Assembly: GCA_964529975.1 (NCBI GenBank)
Contig: CAZGXW010000004.1
Span: 7,672-71,671 of the forward strand
Reading direction: 5' to 3'
DNA: 64,000 bases
Source: JADFMN01 sp964529975
Lineage (GTDB): Bacteria > Armatimonadota > Fimbriimonadia > Fimbriimonadales > Fimbriimonadaceae
The notes under the pieces are model-generated. The model was given only the letters and a program-made list of their open reading frames with translations, searched no databases and was not told the origin of the DNA. Of the stretch, positions 49,860 through 58,708 are shown one piece after another. Positions within the stretch are counted from its first letter, which is position 1. Each line of letters starts with the position of its first letter. The translations under genes were made by a program, and so were the position numbers.

Positions 49860-50846
49860 ATGGACCGCGTCGACGTCACGATCATCGGAGGGGGCCCGGT
49901 CGGGCTCTTCGGCGCGTTCTATTCCGGGATGCGCGGCATGACGTGCCGCATCATCGACAGCCTCCCTGAACTCGGCGGCCAACTCGTCGCCCTGTATCCC
50001 GAGAAGTACGTCTTCGACATGCCCGGGTTCCCAAAGGTGCTCGCCAAGGACCTCGCGAAGGGGCTGGCAGAGCAGGGCCAGCAGTTCCACCCTGATGTCG
50101 TGCTCAATGAGACCGCAGAAAGCCTGACCAAGGACGAAGACGGTTGGTCGATCCTGGGATCGAGCGGTCGGCGCTTTCCAACGCGATCGGTGATCGTCTC
50201 GGCCGGTGCCGGTGCGTTCGAGCCGACCAAGCTCGGCGTAGAGAACGAAGAGCAGTTCGTCGGCAAGGGCCTCACGTACGGCGTGCAGAACCTCGTCAGC
50301 CTCACGGGCAAGGACGTGATCGTGGTCGGCGGCGGCGACAGCGCGTTCGACTGGGCGCTCGCCATCGAACCGATCGCCAAGTCGACGAGACTCGTTCACC
50401 GCCGCGACGTCTTCCGCGCGCACGAGGAGACCGTCAAGCAGGTCCACGCCTCGAGCGTCGAAGTCTGCCTGTGGGAGCAGGTGAAGGAACTGCACGGCGC
50501 GAACCGTTTGGAAAGCGTGGTGGTGCACAACAGCCAGCACGAGAACACTAAGACCTATCCGTGCGACGCGCTCGTAGTCAACGTCGGCTACAAGTCGTCG
50601 CTCGGTCCGCTCGAAGGCTGGGGTATGCAGATCGAGAAGCGGCAGATCAAGGTGGACCGCATGTACCGCACGTCATTGCCTGGCGTGTTCGCGGTCGGCG
50701 ACGTGTGCGACTACGAAGGGAAGATCAAACTGATCGCGACCGGCGTCGGTGAGGTCACGACCGCCGTTTGCGAGATCAAGCAGATGCTCGACCCCTCGGC
50801 CAAACTCTTCCCGGGCCATTCGAGCGACATGAAACTGTTCTCGTAG
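49860..50846 (+). CDS. Ferredoxin--NADP reductase (thioredoxin-reductase-like type)
   Basis: A 328-residue FAD/NADPH enzyme of the TrxR-like FNR family, transferring electrons between NADPH and ferredoxin. It has an FAD motif (IIGGGPVGLFGAFYSGM), ELGGQLVALYPEKYVFDMPG, an NADPH-binding VIVVGGGDSAFDWAL and the C-terminal GVFAVGDVCDY. It lacks the CxxC redox pair of thioredoxin reductases, which favours the FNR assignment. Its electron partner is not encoded nearby. Confidence 0.9.
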   Translation: MDRVDVTIIGGGPVGLFGAFYSGMRGMTCRIIDSLPELGGQLVALYPEKYVFDMPGFPKVLAKDLAKGLAEQGQQFHPDVVLNETAESLTKDEDGWSILGSSGRRFPTRSVIVSAGAGAFEPTKLGVENEEQFVGKGLTYGVQNLVSLTGKDVIVVGGGDSAFDWALAIEPIAKSTRLVHRRDVFRAHEETVKQVHASSVEVCLWEQVKELHGANRLESVVVHNSQHENTKTYPCDALVVNVGYKSSLGPLEGWGMQIEKRQIKVDRMYRTSLPGVFAVGDVCDYEGKIKLIATGVGEVTTAVCEIKQMLDPSAKLFPGHSSDMKLFS

Positions 50847-50849
50847 TCG

Positions 50850-51392
50850 TCAGAGTTTGCCGATCCAATCGTCTTTGCTCTGGGTAAGACCAATCTGTCC
50901 AGACCGACTTACATGAGTCAACACGTGAGCAATGAACTCTTGTTTGGCGTCGGCGTTTGCGAACATTGGATCAGTCAGTTCAACACTGCTAAGTCCACGA
51001 ATGTAGAGAAAGTCGCGTCCAACGACAACTTCGTCGAGACCGATCAAACTGACGGTTGTCGAGTCGAATTCAAGGCTAGGATCTACTGATGAAACGTCAG
51101 TGACCTTGACGTCGCTTCCCACCAGTCCAGCAGTTCGAACAATTGTGCCAAGGCTGAGAGCGCGCCTGACTGCTTTGCGGTCTTTCGACATTTGAATGGC
51201 AATGATGAAGAGAAGCACAGTGACAACGACTCCTCCAACGACGAGTAATGGAGGAAAGAACGGCCCAGAGAAGAGAGTTCCAAGTGCAAGCAAGAGTGCG
51301 GCGGTCACGTATGCCGAGGGGACCGATTTCGCCCTCTTCAGATACTCGCGCGTGACGTCGATGGGCTCGCCGAAAACCTTGCTCTCTTCCAC
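50850..51392 (-). CDS. Two-segment membrane protein, AT-rich (possibly acquired)
   Basis: A 180-residue protein that I do not recognise, with two adjacent hydrophobic segments (YVTAALLLALGTLFSGPFFPPLLVVGGVVVTVLLFIIAI) and a soluble C-terminal domain rich in short strands (SSVDPSLEFDSTTVSLIGLDEVVVGRDFLYIRGL). GTG 51392 has AGGAGG 7 nt upstream. Its base composition is close to 45-50% GC in several stretches, well below its neighbours, and suggests recent transfer. A longer frame upstream to 52361 is antisense-like and overlaps the GH20 gene, so I reject it. Confidence 0.65.
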   Translation of the reverse strand: MEESKVFGEPIDVTREYLKRAKSVPSAYVTAALLLALGTLFSGPFFPPLLVVGGVVVTVLLFIIAIQMSKDRKAVRRALSLGTIVRTAGLVGSDVKVTDVSSVDPSLEFDSTTVSLIGLDEVVVGRDFLYIRGLSSVELTDPMFANADAKQEFIAHVLTHVSRSGQIGLTQSKDDWIGKL

Positions 51393-51403
51393 CTTCGAAC
51401 CTC

Positions 51404-52897
51404 CTACTCCCGCCCCCACTTGTTCACCAGCCACCAGCACGCCTGGTCGTGCGGCACGAAGTTGGGGTGCGTGAGCACCTCCCAGGCCGGTAGATAACCG
51501 AGTTGCCCCCGCCCGAAGTTGCGCAGTCTCACGATCACCTCGTCGACGTGCTTGATCGCGAGGCGGCACCGCTCCGCGTCGGCAAGCGAGCCACCGATCC
51601 GCTCGTGCGTCCGCCGTGCGACGCGCATCATTGTATCGAACGTCGTGCGCGTCGCGGTGAGTTTGCCAATCGCCGACTCTGGCTCGCCAGCGGCGTAGAG
51701 CAAGCGAGCCTCCTCCGCGATCCGAACGAACTCCACCATTCCGCGAACGGCGATGCAAACGCCCTTCTCCTCCTCGCCCGGCGCGATCATATTCGCCATC
51801 TCGACGATCTGCAGCGCTTTGTCCCCGGTCGGCCCGCACAACTCCTCGGCGTGGTGCATCCACGCGAGGAACGGGTTGTTGTACATCAGCACGCGCGACT
51901 TCAACTTGTGCCGGTGCCCTGAAAACCCGAACACGCCGCCGAGTGTCTCCAACTCCACACCCATCAGCCGCGCCCACTCGCAGTGCGCGTCCGAAACCGC
52001 CTTGTACGCTTCCAGGAACCCCGGCCCATCTGGATTCGAGGACAACGTTCCTGCCGCACGCAAGGCAGGAAACAGAGTGTCGTACGAGCCGAGCAACCCG
52101 CACTCCCACGTCGTCAGACAGAACCCGTGCAACGACGTCGAGTCGCGCGCGACCTGGCGCACGTTTTCCTCGCTCTTGGCCAAGTGGAACCACGCCGCGT
52201 TGTACACGTGCAGCGTCGGACACCCAACCACGCGAAACCCTCTGTCCGAAAACACGTGCGCCGACTTCTCCAGCCCGCCGAAGTACTGCCAGTCGAACAC
52301 TACAGTCTCGGCTGGCATTGCGTCCAGGGCCTCGGGGTGCTCCAGGAACATGTCGCCCCAAACGGCAGGTGTCCTCCCCGCAGCAACGACCCGCCGCGCG
52401 AGCGGACCGAAGTGTTCGCCGTACAGTTCAGCCTTCGACTTAGTAGCACAAACAGGACACTTGCCGAGTTGCCACGTCTCATCGCCGCCAATGTGGATCA
52501 GCGAAGAGTCGAAGCACGCAAGAGTGTCGTCGAGCATCTGCTCCGCCAGAGACACAAACTCAGGGTTGCACGGGCACGCCTGCATTCCGGCAAAGCGTTC
52601 TTCGGCGTACTGCTTGCCCTCCTCCGTGTAGAGGAACCCCTCCATGTGCCCGAGCAGGTTGACGAACGGCACGATCTGAAGCGAGGGGAACTCCGACCGT
52701 AGCGCTTGCACCATCGAAGGAGTGACGCACCCCGCACCGTGAGCCCAGGGAGTCGATTGAAACGCGAACCGGTGCTCGAGGTACAGCCCGAGCGCGTCGA
52801 ACCCCGCCTCCTGCGTCAGCGCGGCGTACTGGTAAAGGTGGTCAAGGGTCGGAGACTGCTCGCGTGCCACGTCGAGCGTCCACATCCTGAGCGGCAT
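51404..52897 (-). CDS. Glycoside hydrolase family 20-like beta-hexosaminidase
   Basis: A 497-residue GH20-type protein likely removing terminal beta-N-acetylhexosamines. The catalytic Asp-Glu pair is D139-E140 in LIHIGGDETW, and GLYLEHRFAF, VPFVNLLGHMEGFLY and TPAVWGDMFL fit a TIM-barrel of this family. It has no signal peptide. A C-terminal region after about 330 is helical and not typical. I chose ATG 52897 since the frame's upstream TTG (52906) would overlap the promoter TACACT (52906-52911). It shares a tiny divergent promoter region with hicB. Confidence 0.83.
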   Translation of the reverse strand: MPLRMWTLDVAREQSPTLDHLYQYAALTQEAGFDALGLYLEHRFAFQSTPWAHGAGCVTPSMVQALRSEFPSLQIVPFVNLLGHMEGFLYTEEGKQYAEERFAGMQACPCNPEFVSLAEQMLDDTLACFDSSLIHIGGDETWQLGKCPVCATKSKAELYGEHFGPLARRVVAAGRTPAVWGDMFLEHPEALDAMPAETVVFDWQYFGGLEKSAHVFSDRGFRVVGCPTLHVYNAAWFHLAKSEENVRQVARDSTSLHGFCLTTWECGLLGSYDTLFPALRAAGTLSSNPDGPGFLEAYKAVSDAHCEWARLMGVELETLGGVFGFSGHRHKLKSRVLMYNNPFLAWMHHAEELCGPTGDKALQIVEMANMIAPGEEEKGVCIAVRGMVEFVRIAEEARLLYAAGEPESAIGKLTATRTTFDTMMRVARRTHERIGGSLADAERCRLAIKHVDEVIVRLRNFGRGQLGYLPAWEVLTHPNFVPHDQACWWLVNKWGRE

Positions 52898-52929
52898 AAG
52901 TTGCAAGTGTACGGCGTATAATCAAACAA
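52898..52929. promoter_or_regulatory. Overlapping divergent promoters of the GH20 gene and hicB
   Basis: On the plus strand TATAAT (52917-52922) lies 7 nt before the hicB ATG (52930). On the minus strand TACACT (52906-52911) lies 8 nt before the GH20 ATG (52897). Both look leaderless; no clear -35 is visible for either. Confidence 0.6.
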
Positions 52930-53145
52930 ATGGAACGCGTGTTCGACGTTTTCCTAACTCCGCCAGACGAGCAAGGCTGGTGGGTCGTTGAGTGTCCGAG
53001 CGTCCCCGGTGCTGTCTCGCAAGGAAAGACCGAGGAGGAAGCCATGGCGAACATTAAGGAAGCTATCGAGGCTTGCCTCGAAGTTCGTCGCGAGGCTGGC
53101 CTCCCAAAGACGGTCATCGCAAGACAGGTCAAGATCGGCGCCTGA
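52930..53145 (+). CDS. hicB: HicB-family antitoxin
   Basis: A 71-residue HicB antitoxin-like protein with the partial RNase H-like fold of the family: FDVFLTPPDEQGWWVVECPSVPGAVSQGKTEEEAMANIKEAIEACLE. The family neutralises the HicA mRNA interferase. It lacks a DNA-binding domain after the fold, as in the short HicB type. Its stop overlaps the hicA start (TGATG, 53143-53147). A TATAAT promoter lies 7 nt upstream. The accompanying toxin reading frame is broken. Confidence 0.88.
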   Translation: MERVFDVFLTPPDEQGWWVVECPSVPGAVSQGKTEEEAMANIKEAIEACLEVRREAGLPKTVIARQVKIGA

Positions 53146-53369
53146 TGTCGCGACTCTCGAACTGCAGCGGACGCAATGCTGTTCGCGCTTTTTAAGGTCT
53201 CGGGTGGACCGTCGCAAGACAGCGAGGAAGCCACATCGTTATGACCAAACCTGGGCGAGCAGTCGTCCTTTCCATCCCTGAACACAAGGAACTTGCCGCC
53301 GGAACCCTAAGAGCGCTCATCCGTTTGTCCGGAGAGAGCGTCGAAGCCTTCACTGAGGGGTTGCCTTAA
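53145..53369 (+). pseudogene. hicA: HicA toxin gene interrupted by an in-frame TAA
   Basis: Reading in the frame of the ATG at 53145 gives MSRLSNCSGRNAVRAF, then a TAA (53193-53195, codon 17), then GLGWTVARQRGSHIVMTKPGR, ...VVLSIPEHKELAAGTLRAL..., and a natural TAA at 53367-53369. The post-stop part is a complete HicA core with the active-site histidine in RGSHIV and the GTLRALIR helix. The stop falls where HicA usually has E or K (LEKLGW-like), so a single base change (GAA or AAA to TAA) explains it. The toxin is therefore probably inactive unless the stop is read through or is an assembly error. Confidence 0.85.
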
Positions 53370-53377
53370 ATCATAAA

Positions 53378-53397
53378 GGCCCCACTTACGCGGGGCC
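53378..53397. terminator. Hairpin after hicA
   Basis: GGCCCC (53378-53383) pairs with GGGGCC (53392-53397). On the minus strand it is followed by a T/A-rich run (TTTATGATTT), so it could terminate transcription from hemW as well as from hicBA. Confidence 0.5.
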
Positions 53398-53504
53398 CAT
53401 TGCAAGATGGAAGCACTAGAAACCCAATGCTTTCTCCAACCCGTTAAGGTTACCACGGATTTGGGCCCATTTTTTGGCTGGGGGCGACTTTTCCCCACCC
53501 CTCG

Positions 53505-54632
53505 CTACGTCGCGAGCCGGGCAACGACTTCGCTACAAAAGTGCCGACCTGAAGCAGTCAAAGCAAGACGGTCTTCCGCCACTTCGACCCACCCCCGTGA
53601 CTGCACATAGGCGAGCCCGTTCTGGTCGAAAGGAACCGCCGAGAAGGGCAGACCCTCGTTCAGACGCACACCGAGCATGAGCCTCTCCAGCGCGAGATCG
53701 TCGGGCGTCAAGGACTCCTCATCGCACCACAGGCCCTCGCCCGATTCGACCGCCGAGCAATAGCGCTCAGGGTGCTTCGTCACCGTGTACCGCTTACGAC
53801 CGTTGCCCTCAGCGAGGCAACCGACCGCTCCCGGCCCATAGCCGACGTACTCCTCGCCGCGCCAGTAGCAGAGGTTATGTCGCGACTCTCGGCCGGGCTT
53901 AGCAAAGTTCGAGATCTCGTATTGCTCGTACCCGTGCTGCGCCGCGAGCAAGCAGGCGCGCTCGTACATCTCAACTTGTGCGACTTCGTCCGGTAGGTCG
54001 AGCATCCCGCGGTGCGCGTAGCGGTTGAATCGCGTGTTCGGCTCGATCGTGAGGCAATAAAGGCTCAAGTGCTCGGGCTTAAGGCTGATGGCAGTCTCGA
54101 GGTTCGACTCCCAGCCGCGCACCGACTGACCCGGCAGCGCGAACATTAGGTCGAGGTTCAGGTTCTCAAATCCCGCCTGCCGAGCGATCCCGACTGCGCG
54201 AGCGACGTCCGACGCCTCGTGCACGCGCCCGAGTTGCTTCAGTTCTCCAGCCTGAAAACTCTGCGCCCCGAGGCTAAGCCGGTTTAATCCGGCAGAACGC
54301 ATGGCAGAGAACTTCGCCGCGTCCGCCGTCCCAGGGTTCGCCTCGCTCGTGACCTCTGCATCCTCGATCGGAGGATGGGCTTCGAACACCGCCGCCAGGA
54401 GCGACGTCAACTGTGCTCCAGAAACGAACGTCGGTGTGCCGCCGCCGAAGAACACGGTCTTTGCAGGGCGCCCGCGCCAGGGGCTACGCTTGATCTCCCG
54501 CAGCATCGCTTCGACGGTCCGGTCAACGACGTCGCCCGTCATCGCATAGGAGTTGAAGTCGCAATAGCCGCACTTGCTGGGGCAAAACGGCACATGCACG
54601 TAGACGGCGACGGGGGGCTGCACTTGGCCCAT
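53505..54632 (-). CDS. hemW: HemW-like radical SAM heme chaperone
   Basis: A 375-residue radical SAM protein of the HemW family, which inserts heme into respiratory proteins; older annotations call it oxygen-independent coproporphyrinogen oxidase. The cluster-binding cysteines C17, C21 and C24 are in CPSKCGYC (CxxxCxxC), followed by FFGGGTPTF, SLGAQSF and a YEISNFAKPG C-terminal motif. The CxxxCxxC lacks the extra cysteine typical of true HemN. Start ATG 54632. Confidence 0.9.
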   Translation of the reverse strand: MGQVQPPVAVYVHVPFCPSKCGYCDFNSYAMTGDVVDRTVEAMLREIKRSPWRGRPAKTVFFGGGTPTFVSGAQLTSLLAAVFEAHPPIEDAEVTSEANPGTADAAKFSAMRSAGLNRLSLGAQSFQAGELKQLGRVHEASDVARAVGIARQAGFENLNLDLMFALPGQSVRGWESNLETAISLKPEHLSLYCLTIEPNTRFNRYAHRGMLDLPDEVAQVEMYERACLLAAQHGYEQYEISNFAKPGRESRHNLCYWRGEEYVGYGPGAVGCLAEGNGRKRYTVTKHPERYCSAVESGEGLWCDEESLTPDDLALERLMLGVRLNEGLPFSAVPFDQNGLAYVQSRGWVEVAEDRLALTASGRHFCSEVVARLAT

Positions 54633-54725
54633 GATGGCTCAATCCAGTGGGCTGAACTCGGCACCGTCCCTGGCGTCTCAGCCTAGGATGGGCGGCAAGT
54701 CCGCCCTGGCGATGGAGACAATCAC

Positions 54726-55184
54726 ATGATCAGAGATTGGAAGGCACCCATTTTGGCGACCGTCGGGCTTGTGAGCCTGGCTATCGCGATCCCGATCGGC
54801 GTCGCGAACGCCCAAGGCGCTGCGACGACAACCCAGGGGCAACGCCCCCCTGACCAAGGCGGGTTCCAGCGGGCCGGACAAGGCGGCGGAGCGGTCGCCG
54901 TCCCAGGCGGCGACATGATGATGCAGAGGGGAATGATGGGCGGCGGTCCGGCCACGATGGTCACCGACAACCAGTTCCTGTATGTCCTGCAGGGCAACAC
55001 GCTCTACAAGATCAACAAGAACAACCTCGAAGTAATCGGGCAAGGGATGCTGCCGATGCCGATGCCGATGGGCCGCGGCGGCTTTGAAGGAGGCCCTCCG
55101 GGCGCGCCTGGCGTTCGCGCCGGCGGCGGGACCCCTCCGCCGACATCCACGCGTGGTGGCGGCGAAGAGTCCAAGGACGAGTAA
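54726..55184 (+). CDS. Secreted Gly/Pro/Met-rich small protein
   Basis: A 152-residue exported protein with a signal peptide (LATVGLVSLAIAIPIGVANAQ). It is mostly low-complexity (MMMQRGMMGGG, GMLPMPMPMGRGG, GGPPGAPGV) except for one beta-propeller-like strand pair (TDNQFLYVLQGNTLYKINKNNLEVI) of the kind found in periplasmic or lipoprotein beta-propellers. The function is unknown. It is just upstream of deoB but shows no functional link. Confidence 0.6.
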   Translation: MIRDWKAPILATVGLVSLAIAIPIGVANAQGAATTTQGQRPPDQGGFQRAGQGGGAVAVPGGDMMMQRGMMGGGPATMVTDNQFLYVLQGNTLYKINKNNLEVIGQGMLPMPMPMGRGGFEGGPPGAPGVRAGGGTPPPTSTRGGGEESKDE

Positions 55185-55193
55185 CCTCGGAAC

Positions 55194-56327
55194 TTGGCTC
55201 TTGATTCGAAGAACCGGGCCGTCGTGATCGTTCTCGACGGCTGCGGAGCGGGCGCAGCGCCCGACGCAGCCGACTTTGGCGACCATGATGGCCCCTCGAC
55301 CCTATTGCATGTTTGGGAGTTTGTCGGTGGTTTTTTTGCACCGTGTTTGGAAAGCATTGGATTTCTTGCCGCTGGCGGCATTGGGAAGGCGTCAGGCGCG
55401 CGGTTTGGAAGGCTGCGCGAACTTAGCCAAGGAAAGGACTCGGTGACGGGTCACTGGGAGATGATGGGGGTCGTGACTGAACGCGCGTTCCCGACCTATC
55501 CGAACGGGTTTCCGGTCCCCTTGGTCAAGGACTTTGAGCAGCGCATCGGTCGCCAGACGATCGGCAACGTTGCCGCGAGCGGCACAGCCATCATCGAAGA
55601 CCTCGGGCCGCTCCATTGCGACACTGGCATGCCCATCGTGTACACGAGCGCGGACAGCGTGTTCCAGATCGCCTGCCACGAGGAAGTCGTCCCCGTCGAA
55701 GAACTCTACGCGATGTGCCGGACAGCCCGCGAGTTGCTCGTCGAGCCGGACAACGTGCAGCGCGTCATCGCCCGCCCGTTCCTAGGGACGCAAGGCGCAT
55801 ACGAGCGCACGGCGCGAAGAAAGGACTTCCCCCTCACTCCACCGCGCAACTTGGTCGATGAGGTCGGCGACGTCTATGGCATCGGCGTCGTTCCCGAACT
55901 CTTCGACGGCCGTGGCTTCCGCGCCGTCCCACGCACACAGAGCAACGCCGAGCACGCGATCGAACTAGAGAAGGCGCTCGCATCCGACGCGCGGTTCGTC
56001 TTCGCCAACTTCGAGGACTTCGACATGAAGTTCGGGCACCGCAACGATCCGGCGGGGTTCGCCAAGTGCCTGGAAGAGTTCGACCTGACCCTGCAAAGGA
56101 CGATCGACTCTCTGCGGCCCGACGACCTGCTCATCGTCACGGCTGACCACGGAAACGACCCCACAGACGCCAGCACAGACCACTCCCGCGAGTACGTCCC
56201 GGTCGCCATTTTCGGCAATGGACCGGCGGAACTCGGCGACGTCGAGGGCATGGCTTCGATCGGGCACACCGTCGCCGAGCACCTCGGCGTGTCTTGGGAA
56301 TGCCCGACAGGGAGGAGCCTGATATGA
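55194..56327 (+). CDS. deoB: Phosphopentomutase
   Basis: A 377-residue phosphopentomutase converting ribose-1- or deoxyribose-1-phosphate to the 5-phosphates in nucleoside salvage. It has the alkaline-phosphatase-like core: VIVLDGCGAGAAPDA (metal ligands), GKDSVTGHWEMMG with the phospho-threonine, and VTADHGNDPT near the C-terminus. The TTG at 55194 is the likely start, 10 bases after the previous stop. It overlaps the next gene by 4 bases (ATGA). Confidence 0.93.
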   Translation: MALDSKNRAVVIVLDGCGAGAAPDAADFGDHDGPSTLLHVWEFVGGFFAPCLESIGFLAAGGIGKASGARFGRLRELSQGKDSVTGHWEMMGVVTERAFPTYPNGFPVPLVKDFEQRIGRQTIGNVAASGTAIIEDLGPLHCDTGMPIVYTSADSVFQIACHEEVVPVEELYAMCRTARELLVEPDNVQRVIARPFLGTQGAYERTARRKDFPLTPPRNLVDEVGDVYGIGVVPELFDGRGFRAVPRTQSNAEHAIELEKALASDARFVFANFEDFDMKFGHRNDPAGFAKCLEEFDLTLQRTIDSLRPDDLLIVTADHGNDPTDASTDHSREYVPVAIFGNGPAELGDVEGMASIGHTVAEHLGVSWECPTGRSLI

Positions 56328-57253
56328 CCAAGAACGAGCGAAGGGTAGAGAAGTTCGGCAACGTCGTCGTCAACCTCGACTACTACGCCGGACACGACGC
56401 GTACTCGGACGGGGACATCGAAGACAAAATCCTCGACTTCTGCCGCCGGGGACTGACCTTCCAGCAGGCCCTCGCCGAAGACGACTCCTGGCCCGTCGTT
56501 TACCACCTCTCTCCGGTCCGAGAAAACCTGCTCTCGTGGTACCCGTTCGAGAAAGGGTGCCGCATCCTTGAGATCGGCGCAGGATGCGGCGCGATCACAG
56601 GTGTGCTCTGCGACCATGGTGGCGACGTGGTGGCCAACGAACTTTCCAAAAAGCGCGCAGAGATCCTGGCCACCCGACACCAGCACCGTGAGAACCTGCG
56701 CGTCTACGTCGGAAACCTGAACGAGGTCCGGTTCTGCAAGCCGTTCGACGTCGTCACGCTCGTCGGTGTGCTCGAATACGCGGCGAGATTCACAGACGGG
56801 CCGCGACCGTACATCGACTTCCTTAAGAAGATCAAGTCGCTGATCCGACCGGGTGGGAGGCTCCTGATCGCGATCGAGAACCGGTTTGGACTGAAGTACT
56901 GGTCAGGTGCTCCGGAAGACCACACGAGCCTCTTCTTCGACGGGATCGAGGGCTATCTGCGCGGCGACCAGGCGCGCACGTTCAGCAGGAGCGAACTCGC
57001 CGAACAGATCAACTTCGCTGGCCTGCGCATCGAGCAGTTCTACTATCCGATGCCGGACTACAAGATGCCGATCCAGATATTTAGTGACCGGGCACTACCG
57101 AACAGGGGCGATCTCGAGAGCCACGTCCCGAACTACCAAGCCAACCGCTTCAGACTCTTCGACGAAGAGGCGGCGTTCGAAGGACTGATTGACCTCGGGC
57201 TCTTCGCTTTCTTCGCCAACTCCTTTTTCGTCGATTGCAGGGTGGACGACTGA
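56324..57253 (+). CDS. SAM-dependent methyltransferase linked to glycan synthesis
   Basis: A 309-residue class I methyltransferase. The SAM motif is ILEIGAGCGAITGVL, followed by an acidic ANELS and LVGVLEYA. The N-terminus has a family-specific segment (LDYYAGHDAYSDGDIEDKILDFC). It pairs with a downstream gene of an unrecognised type that in other genomes accompanies rhamnan or polysaccharide clusters (inference). It overlaps deoB (ATGA) and the next gene (TGATG). Confidence 0.85.
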   Translation: MTKNERRVEKFGNVVVNLDYYAGHDAYSDGDIEDKILDFCRRGLTFQQALAEDDSWPVVYHLSPVRENLLSWYPFEKGCRILEIGAGCGAITGVLCDHGGDVVANELSKKRAEILATRHQHRENLRVYVGNLNEVRFCKPFDVVTLVGVLEYAARFTDGPRPYIDFLKKIKSLIRPGGRLLIAIENRFGLKYWSGAPEDHTSLFFDGIEGYLRGDQARTFSRSELAEQINFAGLRIEQFYYPMPDYKMPIQIFSDRALPNRGDLESHVPNYQANRFRLFDEEAAFEGLIDLGLFAFFANSFFVDCRVDD

Positions 57254-58164
57254 TGGAAGTCGCACGCGTCAAGTACAACAACTACCGCAGGGCGAACTTC
57301 CAAACGGCGACGGTAATCCTGGAGGGCGAGGGCAGAAGGCACGTGGTCAAACGTGGGCTCTCTGTCGAGTGCGTCCCCCACATCGCGAGCATGCGGCCGA
57401 AATTCGATGCCCTGAACGGGGCATATCGCAGGTTCCACATCATCCCTCCCACGATCGTCAACGGCGAAGCCCACTTCGAGTTCGACAAGAACGTCTCGCT
57501 CCTCGCCAAACTCTGCAACCTCGTGCGCCAAGGCGACATGGAAGGGTTCGAACTGGAACTCATGAAGTTCGCCGGTGCCGTCGGCGACGCCGCCAAGACC
57601 ACGAACGGATGGTGGAAGCACGAGGGATTCGCCAAGGTCTTCGGTCACGTCGACCCTCAGTTCCAGAAGGCGATGCTATGCGTCGATCCGGCGAACGTCG
57701 ACCTCGTCTTCTCGAACGTCCACGTCCGCAACAGCGAGGATGTGCCGTACACGATGTTCGACTATGAATGGACCTTCGACTTTCCCGTCCCGCTCGAGTA
57801 CGTCATATGGCGCGCCCTCATGCGGTTCACGTCCACGCTGCGGGCCAACACATTCCAGAAGTGGACGACGGAGAGGCTCTGCCGCATTGTCGGCGTCGAC
57901 TTTGCGCGCGAGCCCATGTTCAAGGCGATGGAGGCGTCCTTCCAAGCCCACGTCTACGGCTCGGAAGAGGTCCATAACGCGCCCGAGAGCGTCGACTGGG
58001 AAGTTCCTATCCTCAACTTCGAAGACCTCGCTAAGATGGTCGCGAACGCCCCTCACACGCCAGTCCGCGGACGTCCCAAGCCGAGGTTCCTCCTTATCAA
58101 GAGGCTGCTCGGCCCTGCGTTGCCGCTAGCGCGCAGGATCAAGAAGCGGCTCAGAGGTCGCTGA
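57253..58164 (+). CDS. Protein coupled to the methyltransferase, unknown function
   Basis: A 303-residue protein with an N-terminal strand-rich part (VARVKYNNYRRANFQTATVILEG), a central helical region and a DYEW motif (MFDYEWTFDFPVPLEYVIWRAL) that recalls a kinase-like or glycan-modifying protein often encoded next to SAM methyltransferases in polysaccharide clusters. The C-terminus is basic (RRIKKRLRGR). I cannot assign a function. It starts at ATG 57253, overlapping the methyltransferase stop, and ends overlapping mocA convergently by 14 bases. Confidence 0.65.
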   Translation: MEVARVKYNNYRRANFQTATVILEGEGRRHVVKRGLSVECVPHIASMRPKFDALNGAYRRFHIIPPTIVNGEAHFEFDKNVSLLAKLCNLVRQGDMEGFELELMKFAGAVGDAAKTTNGWWKHEGFAKVFGHVDPQFQKAMLCVDPANVDLVFSNVHVRNSEDVPYTMFDYEWTFDFPVPLEYVIWRALMRFTSTLRANTFQKWTTERLCRIVGVDFAREPMFKAMEASFQAHVYGSEEVHNAPESVDWEVPILNFEDLAKMVANAPHTPVRGRPKPRFLLIKRLLGPALPLARRIKKRLRGR

Positions 58165-58708
58165 CCGCGTCGATATCGCCCAGCCCGCCGTCGACACAGA
58201 CGAGGTCGAGCCATCCGGTGTTGTTGAGCACGACCGAGTTAGCGCCCTCGTCCCCGCTCAGCGCCATGAGCGCCTCGCGGTGCTTGGCTCCGAAGAGCAC
58301 AGGGTGTCCGCGACGCTCGGCCTGTTCGTTGTAGACGGGCGCAATAATCTTTCGCTCATCGTCCAGCGAGGCAACGAGTTCCTCGACGACCGACTTGCGC
58401 AAACCCGGCATGTCCCCGAGCGCGATCAACACGCCGCCAGGCGGTGCAGCCTTGACACCACAGGCAATCGATGACCCGAGGCCAGATTCGAACGAAGGAT
58501 TGAACACGCATCGCGCGGGTTCGGCCGCCCGTGCGACCTCATCGGCGTCCCGGCCGGTCACCACCACGACACCAAGCCCACACGAGAGGAGCGTTTGAAC
58601 GACTGTGCCGATCACGGTCGACTTTCCGTAAGGCAGAAGAAGTTTGTTCGGGCCGCCCATGCGCCGAGAAAGCCCCGCTGCGGGAACGACCGCACTAACC
58701 CCGCGCAC
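58151..58708 (-). CDS. mocA: MocA-like molybdenum cofactor cytidylyltransferase
   Basis: A 185-residue nucleotidyltransferase of the MobA/MocA type. It shows AVVPAAGLSRRMGGPNKLLLPYG (nucleotide-binding loop) and ALGDMPGL near the active site. It would convert molybdopterin into the cytosine dinucleotide form used by xanthine-dehydrogenase-family enzymes. It ends a four-gene operon with the hydroxylase subunits and XdhC, overlapping xdhC by 14 bases. This context supports MocA over MobA. Confidence 0.88.
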   Translation of the reverse strand: MRGVSAVVPAAGLSRRMGGPNKLLLPYGKSTVIGTVVQTLLSCGLGVVVVTGRDADEVARAAEPARCVFNPSFESGLGSSIACGVKAAPPGGVLIALGDMPGLRKSVVEELVASLDDERKIIAPVYNEQAERRGHPVLFGAKHREALMALSGDEGANSVVLNNTGWLDLVCVDGGLGDIDAVSDL

